From the NCBI GenBank assembly GCA_002449765.1, contig DJXN01000006.1, positions 1 to 64,000 on the forward strand: DNA of 64,000 nucleotides. The letters are read 5' to 3'. Position 1 is the stretch's first letter, and every line of letters starts with the position of its first letter. Origin of the DNA: Fibrobacter sp. UBA7003. Its GTDB lineage: Bacteria > Fibrobacterota > Fibrobacteria > Fibrobacterales > Fibrobacteraceae. Both the position numbers and the translations under genes were made by a program. The notes beneath the pieces were generated by a model. The model did not search any database, was not told where the DNA came from, and saw only the letters and a list, made by a program, of their open reading frames with translations. Shown here piece by piece: positions 44,201-51,380 of the stretch.

Positions 44201-44677
44201 TACAAGACGGTACAAATAGGCAACCAGACGTGGATGGCGGAGAACCTGAATTACAAGACGCAGGATAGCTATTGCTATGGCGGTAAGTTTGTAAACTGCA
44301 AAAAGTATGGCCGTCTTTACAAATGGAACGCAGCAAGAACTGCGTGCCCGAGCGGTTGGCATTTGCCGAGCAAGGAGGAATTCGATATATTGCCTAATTT
44401 GATCGGTAGTGATCAGTTTGGTAAAAGTTTAAAATCTAAGGTTGGCTGGAAAGATGGAGGAAATGGCGTTGATACTTATGGATTCTCGGTGCTTCCTGCC
44501 GGCTACAACTACGATGGCGAATACCACAATGAGGGCATCAGCGCTGCTTTCTGGAGCTCTACCGAGGATAATAGTGATGCTGCGTATGAGGTGAACTTTG
44601 TTTACGAAGACGACTTGGTGGGCATGGCGGGCAGTGAAAAGGAGATGGCGCTCTCAGTCCGTTGCGTCAAGGACTAG
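41279..44677 (+). CDS. Secreted protein with six tandem FISUMP domains
   Basis: Very large member of the FISUMP family, 1132 residues. Signal peptide MKYSTLILALLLVVSSAMA. Six full domains follow, beginning near residues 24, 201, 394, 579, 782 and 965, each opening with a DxRDGKxYxTVxIGxxTWMAENLNY motif, then a Cys-pair (SYCYEDKSANC type), GRLYxW, WHLPxKEEF, FGFS, FWSS and a closing SVRCL/V. Short linkers join them. No lipobox, cellulose-binding or sorting domain is visible, so it is probably secreted or periplasmic. The domains are similar but not identical, so the array has diverged. ATG 41279 is preferred to an upstream in-frame start because the signal peptide begins there and AAAGG precedes it. 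Confidence 0.92.
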   Translation: MKYSTLILALLLVVSSAMAAAQGTLVDKRDGKKYKTVQIGSQTWMAENLNYKTKESYCYEDKSANCKKNGRLYKWDAALQACPAGWHLPNKEEFEALFASIGGDAAGKGIAKKLKSKTGWSEENGIDAFGFSVRPVGSWTYSGDYYGYIGMDDIANFWSSSGAHVGNAFYIDFLWNSDDVYLGAESADLRLSVRCLKDDEKEFVDNRDGKKYKTVTIGDQTWMAENLNYETENSFCYEEKAANCKKYGRLYTWETALNVCPAGWHLPSKEEFEVLIAATGGVNVAGKALKSKGGWNGKIGNGSDAFGFSVLPAGSWDSNGGFNRENYNATFWCSTENDSNGVCYMNLSGNFDDVLLSIDPFKHYKVSVRCLLDDDESEVQPVNAAWNVYNDEKSSASLIDERDGKTYRTVSIGNQTWMAENLNYESKDSYCLENKSANCKKYGRLYAWNAAQKACPVGWHLPDKEEFKTLFEAVGGQSSASKALKSKAGWNGNSNGNDSFGFSGFPTSYRSINGGYGAKGEFAYFWSSSERSRDLAYYMYLYDYNSVGLEDGPRDYGFSVRCLRNGDESTRSVVNVTAGSMIDERDGKTYKTVTIGDRTWMAENLNYKTNDSYCYKDKAANCSKYGRLYAWDAARSACPEGWHLPDKEEFERLFKSVGGESIAGKKLKSKNGWKDGGNGTDSFGFSALASGCSYGYDSKGYNYEGIGADFWSSSEANAGSAYYMVLDYRYLNAGLETGHTASDRRLSVRCIQDYIEEVILFDSSEGPVLAASVVVDENSSAGSLIDKRDGKKYKTVQIGSQTWMAENLNYKTQDSYCYDDNSSNCSKYGRLYTWNAATSACPEGWHLPNNAEFETLFESVGGKQVAGVKLKAKSDWNSDGNGTDVFGFSAIPAGVRSYDGNYLEEGNFSHFWSSTKASSYDAFYIYLNYGMDNASRSFNDKLVGFSVRCLQDAGELGEPNSSAGTLVDTRDGKSYKTVQIGNQTWMAENLNYKTQDSYCYGGKFVNCKKYGRLYKWNAARTACPSGWHLPSKEEFDILPNLIGSDQFGKSLKSKVGWKDGGNGVDTYGFSVLPAGYNYDGEYHNEGISAAFWSSTEDNSDAAYEVNFVYEDDLVGMAGSEKEMALSVRCVKD

Positions 44678-44718
44678 CATGGGACTCTTTCGCCAAAAAA
44701 CTTCTATATTGTTTTTTG

Positions 44719-45084
44719 ATGATTTCTCGTGTCGTTATACCCGTTGTGCTCCTTGTCTGTGCGCTTTTTGCGGCGGACGTGTTTGTGCTACCTGCCGTGA
44801 CGCCCGAACTCAAGGCGAAAGCGGGGGAGTACTACAACAACGAATGCAAGGGTTGCCATCGCTGGGCGCGCAAGTTTGCGGCGCCGCCCATGAAGGATAA
44901 CGTCGCGCAGTATGTAGAGAATCCCGAGGCTCTGGTGCAGTACCTGATGAAGCCCGAACCCAAGCACCCTGACCAGTGGGACCCGATGGAAATTTCGCCC
45001 ATGAGCGAAGCCGACGCGAAGATGATGGCGTCGTGGCTGCTGTATATTCTGGAGCACCCGGACGACCTCGGAAGGCCTAAGTAA
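44719..45084 (+). CDS. Monoheme cytochrome c
   Basis: Periplasmic, membrane-anchored cytochrome of 121 residues. An uncleaved or signal helix MISRVVIPVVLLVCALFAAD is followed by one heme site CKGCH at 43-47; Met residues in EISPMSEADAKMM are candidates for the distal ligand. The fold fits class I cytochrome c. First gene of a five-gene operon (gaps of 12, 3, -4 and -4 bases), comparable in role to ActE of alternative complex III. ATG 44719 is chosen because the hydrophobic segment starts there. Confidence 0.85.
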   Translation: MISRVVIPVVLLVCALFAADVFVLPAVTPELKAKAGEYYNNECKGCHRWARKFAAPPMKDNVAQYVENPEALVQYLMKPEPKHPDQWDPMEISPMSEADAKMMASWLLYILEHPDDLGRPK

Positions 45085-45096
45085 CAGGAGCTGTGC

Positions 45097-45654
45097 TTGA
45101 AGTATTGGATGGGTGGCATTTTTGCGGTCGTGTGCGCGTTCTTTCTGGCGGATTTCCTCTTTTGCCAGAAGGCCACTCCTGTGCGAGTGGGTGCCGATGC
45201 GGGCGGCCCGAATTCGATTGCCTTTTTGCACGAGCTTCACGGCGAAAACATCGGGCTCGATTGCAGCCACTGCCATACGGGTGCTGCGTCCGGGGCGCGC
45301 GCATATATGCCCGCAAAGGCGGACTGCATGGATTGCCACCGCCTGCCGCTCACCGAAAATCCCGGAATCGAGAAGCTGGATTCGGCGCTGGCCGCCGCTC
45401 CGGCATACCCCTGGAAGCACGAGTCCGCGTTGCCGGAGCACGTGGTGTTCCACCACGGGGTACACGCGGCCGCCGGGGTGGAGTGCGCGGACTGTCACCG
45501 CGGTTTTGCCGGAGCTCAGCCCGGCGCGAAGGCCGACGTGTACGGCGGCGAGAATTTCAGCATGCAGATGTGTCTCGCCTGCCACAGGGGCGAAACGTTC
45601 AAACAGAAGAATTTCAGGCGGGCGGCCACGTACTGCGCCGCGTGCCACAGGTAG
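45097..45654 (+). CDS. Pentaheme cytochrome c (ActA-like)
   Basis: Protein of 185 residues with an N-terminal membrane helix (WMGGIFAVVCAFFLADFLF) and five CxxCH heme sites: CSHCH 56-60, CMDCH 77-81, CADCH 130-134, CLACH 159-163 and CAACH 180-184. Extra His residues (FLHELHGE, HVVFHHGVHAA) can supply the second axial ligands, giving bis-His hemes as in cytochrome c3/c7 proteins. ActA of alternative complex III is also a membrane-anchored pentaheme protein. The start is TTG 45097, six bases after ACAGGAG; the next ATG is too far from it. Confidence 0.87.
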   Translation: MKYWMGGIFAVVCAFFLADFLFCQKATPVRVGADAGGPNSIAFLHELHGENIGLDCSHCHTGAASGARAYMPAKADCMDCHRLPLTENPGIEKLDSALAAAPAYPWKHESALPEHVVFHHGVHAAAGVECADCHRGFAGAQPGAKADVYGGENFSMQMCLACHRGETFKQKNFRRAATYCAACHR

Positions 45655-45657
45655 TTT

Positions 45658-46533
45658 ATGGACAGGCGCGAGTTCTTGAAAATCCTTTCGGCGACGGTGG
45701 CGGGTTTTGCGCTGTTCGGGTGCCGCGACGGCCTGCTCGGCGATATGCCGGTCAAGGGCGCGCGCCTCAAGCTCGCTGACTTCGAGAACGAGGTGAAATT
45801 CGCCCTCTCGAAGATGAAGCCCGGTATGGAACTCGTGCGCGTGCCGATGCCCGCAGCGCTCAAGACTCCCGGTGCCTCGCAGGAGAACCGTTTTGGCATG
45901 GCTATCGACCTGGATGCCTGCGATGCCTGCGGCAAGTGCGTGCTTGCCTGCATCCAGGAGAACAACATCCCGCTTAGTGCTCCCGAGCGTGCGAACCGCG
46001 GGCAGTTCATGCACTGGATAGAGATGTGCGGCGGTGCGCCCGCGATGTGCTTCCACTGCGGGGATGCCCCCTGCGAGAAAGTCTGCCCGACGGGGGCCGC
46101 GAACCACACTCCCGATGGCGTCTCTGCGATGATGTACAAGCGCTGTACCGGGAGCCGTTTTTGCGGTGCGAACTGCCCCGTGCATGCCCGCAAGTTCAAT
46201 TTCGATGACCCTGTGGCTTCGGGCCGTTCGCTCAAGTTTAACGCTGGCGTTCCCGTGCGCGAGAAGGGCGTGATGGAAAAATGCTCGCTGTGCCTGCAGC
46301 GCCTGCAGGATGCGCGTCACGACTTCAAGGCGCTCCATCCGGGAGAAAGTTTTCGCGGGCGCGGCGTGACCACCGCCTGTGCCGCCGCGTGCCCCAAGAA
46401 CGCGATTATATTCGGCAACTGGCTCGATGAAGGTTCCCCGCTGGTAAGGGCGGCGAAGGACCGCGTGCTCTATGCCCCGAAGGCAGTCGCCTCGCTTGAC
46501 CCGTCTATCGTCTACATGAGGGGGCATCGTTGA
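45658..46533 (+). CDS. Tat-exported four-cluster ferredoxin subunit (ActB2/NrfC-like)
   Basis: Electron-transfer subunit of 291 residues. Tat signal MDRREFLKILSATVAGFALF. Four cluster motifs: C88/C91/C94/C98, C131/C134/C139/C143, C163/(S166)/C169/C173 and C209/C212 with C241/C245. In the third motif the second Cys is Ser166, so that site may hold a [3Fe-4S] cluster; ActB of Rhodothermus alternative complex III is reported to hold one [3Fe-4S] and three [4Fe-4S] clusters. The protein corresponds to the C-terminal part of ActB; no molybdopterin-like partner is encoded nearby. It should link quinol oxidation at the NrfD subunit to the hemes. The stop overlaps the next start. Confidence 0.88.
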   Translation: MDRREFLKILSATVAGFALFGCRDGLLGDMPVKGARLKLADFENEVKFALSKMKPGMELVRVPMPAALKTPGASQENRFGMAIDLDACDACGKCVLACIQENNIPLSAPERANRGQFMHWIEMCGGAPAMCFHCGDAPCEKVCPTGAANHTPDGVSAMMYKRCTGSRFCGANCPVHARKFNFDDPVASGRSLKFNAGVPVREKGVMEKCSLCLQRLQDARHDFKALHPGESFRGRGVTTACAAACPKNAIIFGNWLDEGSPLVRAAKDRVLYAPKAVASLDPSIVYMRGHR

Positions 46534-48323
46534 TTTTCCGCATCCTCCTATATGCGGGGCTTGCGCTCCTGTTGCCCGGCCTTGCCGCGCTAGGGTATTC
46601 CCTCTGGGAAGGCCCTGCCGTGTGGTCGCTGGACACGCATACCTTCTGGGGAACTCCCGTAAGCCTGTTCGTTTTCTGGATAGGCATCGCCCATGCGGGT
46701 ACACTCATTTCTGCGATTCTCCTTGCGCTCGGCGTGCCGCTCGATCGCCGCACCTCGATGCTTGCCGAACTCACGACTCTCTGCGCGCTCCTGGTCGCCG
46801 CGATATACCCGCTCATGCATCTCGGTGTGGTGGAAAACTTCTACATGGTCATCCCGTTTCTGGATGCACGGGGGAGTTTCGCGAACGTGCGTTCCCCGCT
46901 GGTGTGGGACTTCTGCTGCATCGCCATCTATGCGGTACTCTCGCTCGTGTTTTTCGCGATTCACCTGTTTGCGGATAGGTCGCAGGCGCTGGAAGATGTG
47001 CGTCGCCCGATGGCATGGCTACTCTTCCCGCTGGTGCTCTGGGTGCACACGATTGTGAGTCTCGATTTTGCGGTGACGTTCGTGCCCGAGTGGCGCGGGG
47101 CGTTTTTCCCGCTGTACTTTATCGCGGGTGCCATCTATTCGGGCCTTGCGATGGTGAACGTGCTGCTTGTTGCGGAAGGCTGCCGCGTGCGCCTGCTCGA
47201 AAAGCTCATGATGGTCGGTTCCTTCGTGATGCTCGTATTCTGGGCTTGGAACTTCGCGTTGAAGGGGGACTGGAACTTCTCGGTGTTCGCGTTCGGGGCG
47301 CTGTTGCCGCAACTCTGGTGGGTGTCTGCCGTGCGCGAAAGCCCCATCGGGCGGCTTGCGATTTCGATCTCGGTACTTTTCGGGCTCTGGCTGGAACGCT
47401 TCTTCCTGGTAATGCCCGCCGAACCGCGCGGCTTTGGGTATGTCGATGCGGGCCTTGTCGCTTTTTCCATCGGGTTGTTTACAACGTTGCTTGTGATTTT
47501 GCGTGTAAAGTTGCGTAAGCCCATCGAGGGCGGGGAACTTCTTTTCGGCGAACTGGAAGAGGCTTCTGCGCCGGTTGTGGAACCCCATACGGAACCGCTC
47601 ACGAGCCGCGAGTTTATCGTGTTGCGCTTCCCGTTGTTGCTGGGCGTGCTCGTGGCGCTTGTCTACACGCTCTGGGCGGTGTCGCAGCCCGTGTTCGATA
47701 CGGTGGCGGTCGCTATCCCGAACGTTGCCCCGCTATTCTACCCGATTGTGGCGCTGGTGGCCGCTATTGCCCTATGCATACGCCCGGTATGGCAGGCGGT
47801 TTCGGCGCACAATGCAGATGGATGCGGTTCCCGTTACCTGAAAATCGCCTTTGCTATATGTGTACTTATGTTTGCGTTTTTTGCGGGAGTGTTTTATGCG
47901 GGCGGTTCGTCTGCGCCCTCGAAATTCACGAGCTATGCGCAGGTCCCGGGGGAGGCGGACAGTGGCGCGTTTGATACGCTGCGGACGCGCGCGGTATGGA
48001 ACGCGCGATGCAGCGGATGTCACGGGACGGACGGCAAGTTCAACGCGAAGTTTGTCCGCGAGTTCTACCCGGTTCCGCAAAAGTTGACTGCGGCTCGTCT
48101 CGATTCCCTCGGGGAGGATTCTCTGGTACACGTGATTATGTACGGGCGCACGAACATGAACCCGTATGGTGACCGCATTACCGAGGCTGAAGCCCGCGCC
48201 CTCGTGCGATACATGCGCTCGCTTGCCCCGGAGGACATCCCTGCACCCGAGATAAACGATTCGACGCACGAGATAAACAATTCGACGCCCGAAACAAACG
48301 ATTCGGCGGAGGTTCTACAATGA
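46530..48323 (+). CDS. NrfD-like quinone subunit fused to cytochrome c domain
   Basis: Integral membrane protein of 597 residues. The first 330 residues form about ten helices and match the NrfD/PsrC/ActC family (FWGTPVSLFVFWIGIAHAGTL, RRTSMLAELTTL, IYPLMHLG), which binds quinol. Three more helices (about 370-465) lead to a periplasmic cytochrome c domain with CSGCH at 494-498 and a Met-containing loop (GRTNMNPYGDRITEAEARALV). The tail is Asn/Ser/Thr/Glu-rich. Start TTG 46530 overlaps the upstream TGA and follows GAGGGGG. In known complexes the cytochrome and NrfD-like parts are separate chains, so the fusion is unusual. Confidence 0.85.
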   Translation: MIFRILLYAGLALLLPGLAALGYSLWEGPAVWSLDTHTFWGTPVSLFVFWIGIAHAGTLISAILLALGVPLDRRTSMLAELTTLCALLVAAIYPLMHLGVVENFYMVIPFLDARGSFANVRSPLVWDFCCIAIYAVLSLVFFAIHLFADRSQALEDVRRPMAWLLFPLVLWVHTIVSLDFAVTFVPEWRGAFFPLYFIAGAIYSGLAMVNVLLVAEGCRVRLLEKLMMVGSFVMLVFWAWNFALKGDWNFSVFAFGALLPQLWWVSAVRESPIGRLAISISVLFGLWLERFFLVMPAEPRGFGYVDAGLVAFSIGLFTTLLVILRVKLRKPIEGGELLFGELEEASAPVVEPHTEPLTSREFIVLRFPLLLGVLVALVYTLWAVSQPVFDTVAVAIPNVAPLFYPIVALVAAIALCIRPVWQAVSAHNADGCGSRYLKIAFAICVLMFAFFAGVFYAGGSSAPSKFTSYAQVPGEADSGAFDTLRTRAVWNARCSGCHGTDGKFNAKFVREFYPVPQKLTAARLDSLGEDSLVHVIMYGRTNMNPYGDRITEAEARALVRYMRSLAPEDIPAPEINDSTHEINNSTPETNDSAEVLQ

Positions 48324-48766
48324 TCCCGCTGATGAACGCTGTCGCCTGCCTCCTCGCGCTCGCCATGGCCCAGTTCTTCTGGCGCCGCCCCATCCGCCTG
48401 TTCAAGGAGGCGTTCTTCTTGCTTGCCGCCGTAGTCGTGTTCTGCGTCTACGCCTACTTCTCGGGCGACATGAACGACCCTGCGATGGAATCTTACCCCT
48501 TCCGCATGTTCGCGCTGGCCCTGTGCTTCTCTACGACGGCCCTGCCCGTCAAGCGCCGCCGTTACCTGCTCATGGCTCAGGTCATGTGGTTCTGGGTCGA
48601 GTTCTTCGGCTCCGTGTCGCTCTTCTACCACGGCTTCGACATGCCGTGGACACGCCTCTTGGCAATCGCCGTCTCCGTGTTTGGCTCCACGTTCCTCTCG
48701 CGCATCTCGCAGGGCATGGAGTTCGCCCTGATGGCTTACTGGATTGCCGTCTGGGTGTTTTTCTAG
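48320..48766 (+). CDS. Small four-helix membrane protein of the respiratory operon
   Basis: Protein of 148 residues with about four hydrophobic helices (LMNAVACLLALAMAQFFW, AFFLLAAVVVFCVYAYF, FRMFALALCFSTTALP, LLMAQVMWFWVEFFG onward). ATG 48320 overlaps the stop of the NrfD-like gene (ATGA), so it is translated with it. No family recognised; by position it could be a small anchoring or assembly subunit, like ActD/ActG in alternative complex III. Last gene of the operon. Confidence 0.7.
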   Translation: MIPLMNAVACLLALAMAQFFWRRPIRLFKEAFFLLAAVVVFCVYAYFSGDMNDPAMESYPFRMFALALCFSTTALPVKRRRYLLMAQVMWFWVEFFGSVSLFYHGFDMPWTRLLAIAVSVFGSTFLSRISQGMEFALMAYWIAVWVFF

Positions 48767-48785
48767 TTGATTTTGCTCTGGGTGC

Positions 48786-49379
48786 CTACGGGTCGAGCAA
48801 CTCGCCGCGGATGACTTCGACGTTCCCGCCGATGAGGCTTATTATGTTCGTCGGGTTAATCTCAATGGGGCCGCAGTCGACCATCATCTCTACGGAATGC
48901 TCGAAGGTCTTCCAGATTACGTCGGGCTCGAAGATGTCCTCTTCGCTGAGTTTTGCCGCCGTGCTGAGGATGGGCTTGTCGAAATGCTGGAAGAGTTCCT
49001 TGAAAAACGGGTGCGTGGGCATGCGGATGCCGATTTCGGGGCGCTTCACGTCGAGCCTGCGGGCAATGTGCGGGTCGGCGGGCAGAATGAAGGTGTAGGG
49101 TCCTGGCACGCGCGGCTTCATGATGTTGAACGCGAAGTTGTCGATGCGGGCGTACTCGGTCGCACTGCGGATGTCGGGGACGATGAGCGCCATGAAGAAC
49201 TTCTTCATAGGCTTTTTGAGGGCGTAAAGCTTGTGGATTGCCTTCGGGGATTCTGCATTGCAGCCGATGGCATAGCCCGATTCGGTGGGGTAGAGTACCA
49301 GCGCGTCGTCTTCGAGGGCTGCTGCAGCGAGTTTCACGATTCTCGCCTGCGGGTTGTCTGGATGTACTTCAAAACGCAT
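48786..49379 (-). CDS. yciO: Sua5/YciO/YrdC-family protein, YciO type
   Basis: RNA-binding fold protein of 197 residues. Signatures LVLYPTESGYAIGCNAESPKAIHKLYALKKP and PGPYTFILPADPHIARRL, RPEIGIRMPTHP. The pattern matches YciO more than the tRNA t6A enzyme TsaC (the KxR and SxN signatures of TsaC are altered). YciO has weak threonylcarbamoyl-AMP synthase activity in some species. It converges on the respiratory operon. Confidence 0.87.
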   Translation of the reverse strand: MRFEVHPDNPQARIVKLAAAALEDDALVLYPTESGYAIGCNAESPKAIHKLYALKKPMKKFFMALIVPDIRSATEYARIDNFAFNIMKPRVPGPYTFILPADPHIARRLDVKRPEIGIRMPTHPFFKELFQHFDKPILSTAAKLSEEDIFEPDVIWKTFEHSVEMMVDCGPIEINPTNIISLIGGNVEVIRGELLDP

Positions 49380-49414
49380 GGCGATAATATAAAAATATGG
49401 CTGGATTTTGCATC

Positions 49415-49463
49415 GTCATCCTCGCGACTTGTGCTGAGTTTTGTCGAAGCAAGGCGAGGATCT
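49415..49463. repeat. GTCATCCTCGC...GCGAGGATCT palindrome
   Basis: Arms GTCATCCTCGC and GCGAGGATCT with CTTG/CAAG inside, between yciO and yraN; member of the dispersed family. Confidence 0.65.
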
Positions 49464-49485
49464 TTAGGGCAGATAGTTTATCTCG

Positions 49486-49878
49486 CTAGCACTGCGGAAT
49501 CACTTGGGTGCCTTCGAAAGCGTTCTTGATGTGTGCGAATTGCACGGGCGTCTGGTACATGCGCGCGGTGAGGACGTCGAAACGGCATGGCTGGTCAAAG
49601 CCCCTGGGCGCTTCTTCGCGGTGTGTGTGCAAAAAGTGGCACGCCGTCTGCCAGATTTTCCGTTGCTTCTGCACGTTCACGCGTGCGGCGGGATTCCCTT
49701 CGCCGGTTTTCCATACGGATTTTACCTCTACGAAAACAATCGTTTCGCCCTGCTTTGCAACGATGTCGAGTTCGCCGCCGCGATAGGCGTAGTTACGGGC
49801 GAGGACACGGTACCCTTCTCGCAAGAGGTACGCGGAGGCGTGTGTCTCGACGAGGTTTCCTTTGGATTTGCTGTTCAA
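49486..49878 (-). CDS. yraN: YraN/UPF0102 family protein
   Basis: Predicted nuclease-fold protein of 130 residues (family about 115-130). Signatures KGNLVETHASAYLLREGYRVLARNY, GGELDIVAKQGETIVFVEVKS (core ELD...VEVK of the PD-(D/E)XK-like fold) and KQRKIWQTACHFL. The start is TTG 49878, overlapping the kinase stop and preceded by GGAG with five-base spacing, so translation is coupled. Role not established, probably DNA processing. Last gene of the 54.7-57.1 kb operon. Confidence 0.9.
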   Translation of the reverse strand: MNSKSKGNLVETHASAYLLREGYRVLARNYAYRGGELDIVAKQGETIVFVEVKSVWKTGEGNPAARVNVQKQRKIWQTACHFLHTHREEAPRGFDQPCRFDVLTARMYQTPVQFAHIKNAFEGTQVIPQC

Positions 49879-51380
49879 TGGAGCTCCATGCCGAGCAGGC
49901 GCATTTCAGAAATGGCGAAGTCCTTGTTTTCGGCGTCGTAGGCTTCGTCGAGGTAAATCTTGATTTCGCTGGTTTCCATCGCCTGGATTTTCGGATACTG
50001 CATGCCCTTGATGTTTTCAAGCGTCACCTTCTGCTTGAAGCCTTCCTTGGTCTCGAAGGTGAGCGTCTTCGGCTTCTTGAAGATGCGGAAGCGGTCGCCG
50101 AATGGGTCGTCGACCGATTTCTGGTAACCTACGGCAAATCCGACGTGCGTGATGAGCGTGATATTGTCGAAGAACAGCGTGAGTACCGGGTTCTGCGGCT
50201 TGGCAGGCATGGCGTTGAGCCAGGCCGTCTTGAGGTCGCCATCGGTGAGGTTGTCGATGGGGTAGCCACCCGAGATGTCGGCTTCGATGGCTGCGGTCTC
50301 GTGGTTGCCCATCGCATCGTCCCATTCAATCTCCGTAAGCATCCTCTCGGGCTTGTGCGTGAGCATCAGGAGAACGAGGAGCAGGATGATGAGCGGGAAC
50401 AGCGAGATGGCAAGCGCGGTTAAACGCCTGCGGATGACGCGTACGTGCGATGGGAGGCGGGTGGCCGCTTCGGCAATCGAGGCGGGACCGTGCCGCAGCA
50501 GGGAGCCCTTCTTGCCGATCTTTACGCTTCCGTGCGTTTCTTTTTGCGGGAAAACCTGGTCGCATTCATCGAGGAATTCCTGCATGTCGTGGAAGCGTTC
50601 GTTGAGCTTTTTCTTAAGGCACTTGAGGATGAGCTCGGAGAGTCCCGGTGGCATGTCGGGGCGGAACTGTTTGGGATCCGGGGGAGGTTCCTGAACGTGC
50701 TTGAGCGCAATTTCTACGGGTCGGCTTCCGTTGAAGGGGAGTCTTCCGCAGGTCATTTCGTACAAGATAACGCCCATGCTGTAGATGTCCGACTGGAGCG
50801 TCACTTCGTCTCCGTGACATTGCTCGGGGCTCATGTATTCCGGCGTACCCATGGTAACGCCCGTCTTGGTGAGCCTATCCTTTTCCATCTCCTGGATGTA
50901 CGAAATCCCGAAATCCATCACGTAGACACGGTTGTCGCGCGTGAGCATGATGTTCGAGGGCTTTACGTCGCGGTGGACGATGCCCTTGCTGTGGGCGTAG
51001 AGGAGCCCGCGCGCAATCTGGCGGATGATGACCTCGATGGCGTCGAACGGCAGCTTGCTTTGCTTCTGCAATACGTCCGAAAGCGAGAATCCCTGCACGT
51101 AGGTCATCGCGATGAACAGCTGGTTGTTCTGCTTTCCGAAGTCGAATACGTGGACGATGTTCTGGTGGTCCAGTTCCTTCATCGCCTGCGCTTCCAGGTA
51201 GAACCTCTGGATGGCTTCTTCGTCGGCGGAGGCGTCGAGAATCTTGAAGGCGACTTCGCGCTTGAGCTTTTTGTCGAGGGCTTTGTAGACAAGTCCCATG
51301 CCGCCTTTGCCGAGGGTGCCGATAAGGTCGTAGTTCTCGTTGAAGGGCCTGGGAAAATTCTGTGATGCAGGTTCTGTCAT
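49875..51380 (-). CDS. Ser/Thr protein kinase with extracytoplasmic binding domain
   Basis: PknB-type kinase of 501 residues. Kinase domain (about 17-275): G-loop GTLGKGGMG at 21-29, VAFK with the catalytic Lys46, HRDVKPSN at 136-143, DFG at 156-158 and MSPEQ. One membrane helix (about 321-341) leads to a C-terminal 150-residue domain: GGYPIDNLTDGDLKTAWLNAM, LTLFFDNITLITHVGFAVGYQK. That part resembles the F5/8 discoidin or NADase-type glycan-binding fold (moderate certainty). Start ATG 51380 overlaps the stop of the FHA-ABC gene (ATGA). Its likely substrate is that FHA-bearing neighbour. Confidence 0.9.
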   Translation of the reverse strand: MTEPASQNFPRPFNENYDLIGTLGKGGMGLVYKALDKKLKREVAFKILDASADEEAIQRFYLEAQAMKELDHQNIVHVFDFGKQNNQLFIAMTYVQGFSLSDVLQKQSKLPFDAIEVIIRQIARGLLYAHSKGIVHRDVKPSNIMLTRDNRVYVMDFGISYIQEMEKDRLTKTGVTMGTPEYMSPEQCHGDEVTLQSDIYSMGVILYEMTCGRLPFNGSRPVEIALKHVQEPPPDPKQFRPDMPPGLSELILKCLKKKLNERFHDMQEFLDECDQVFPQKETHGSVKIGKKGSLLRHGPASIAEAATRLPSHVRVIRRRLTALAISLFPLIILLLVLLMLTHKPERMLTEIEWDDAMGNHETAAIEADISGGYPIDNLTDGDLKTAWLNAMPAKPQNPVLTLFFDNITLITHVGFAVGYQKSVDDPFGDRFRIFKKPKTLTFETKEGFKQKVTLENIKGMQYPKIQAMETSEIKIYLDEAYDAENKDFAISEMRLLGMELH

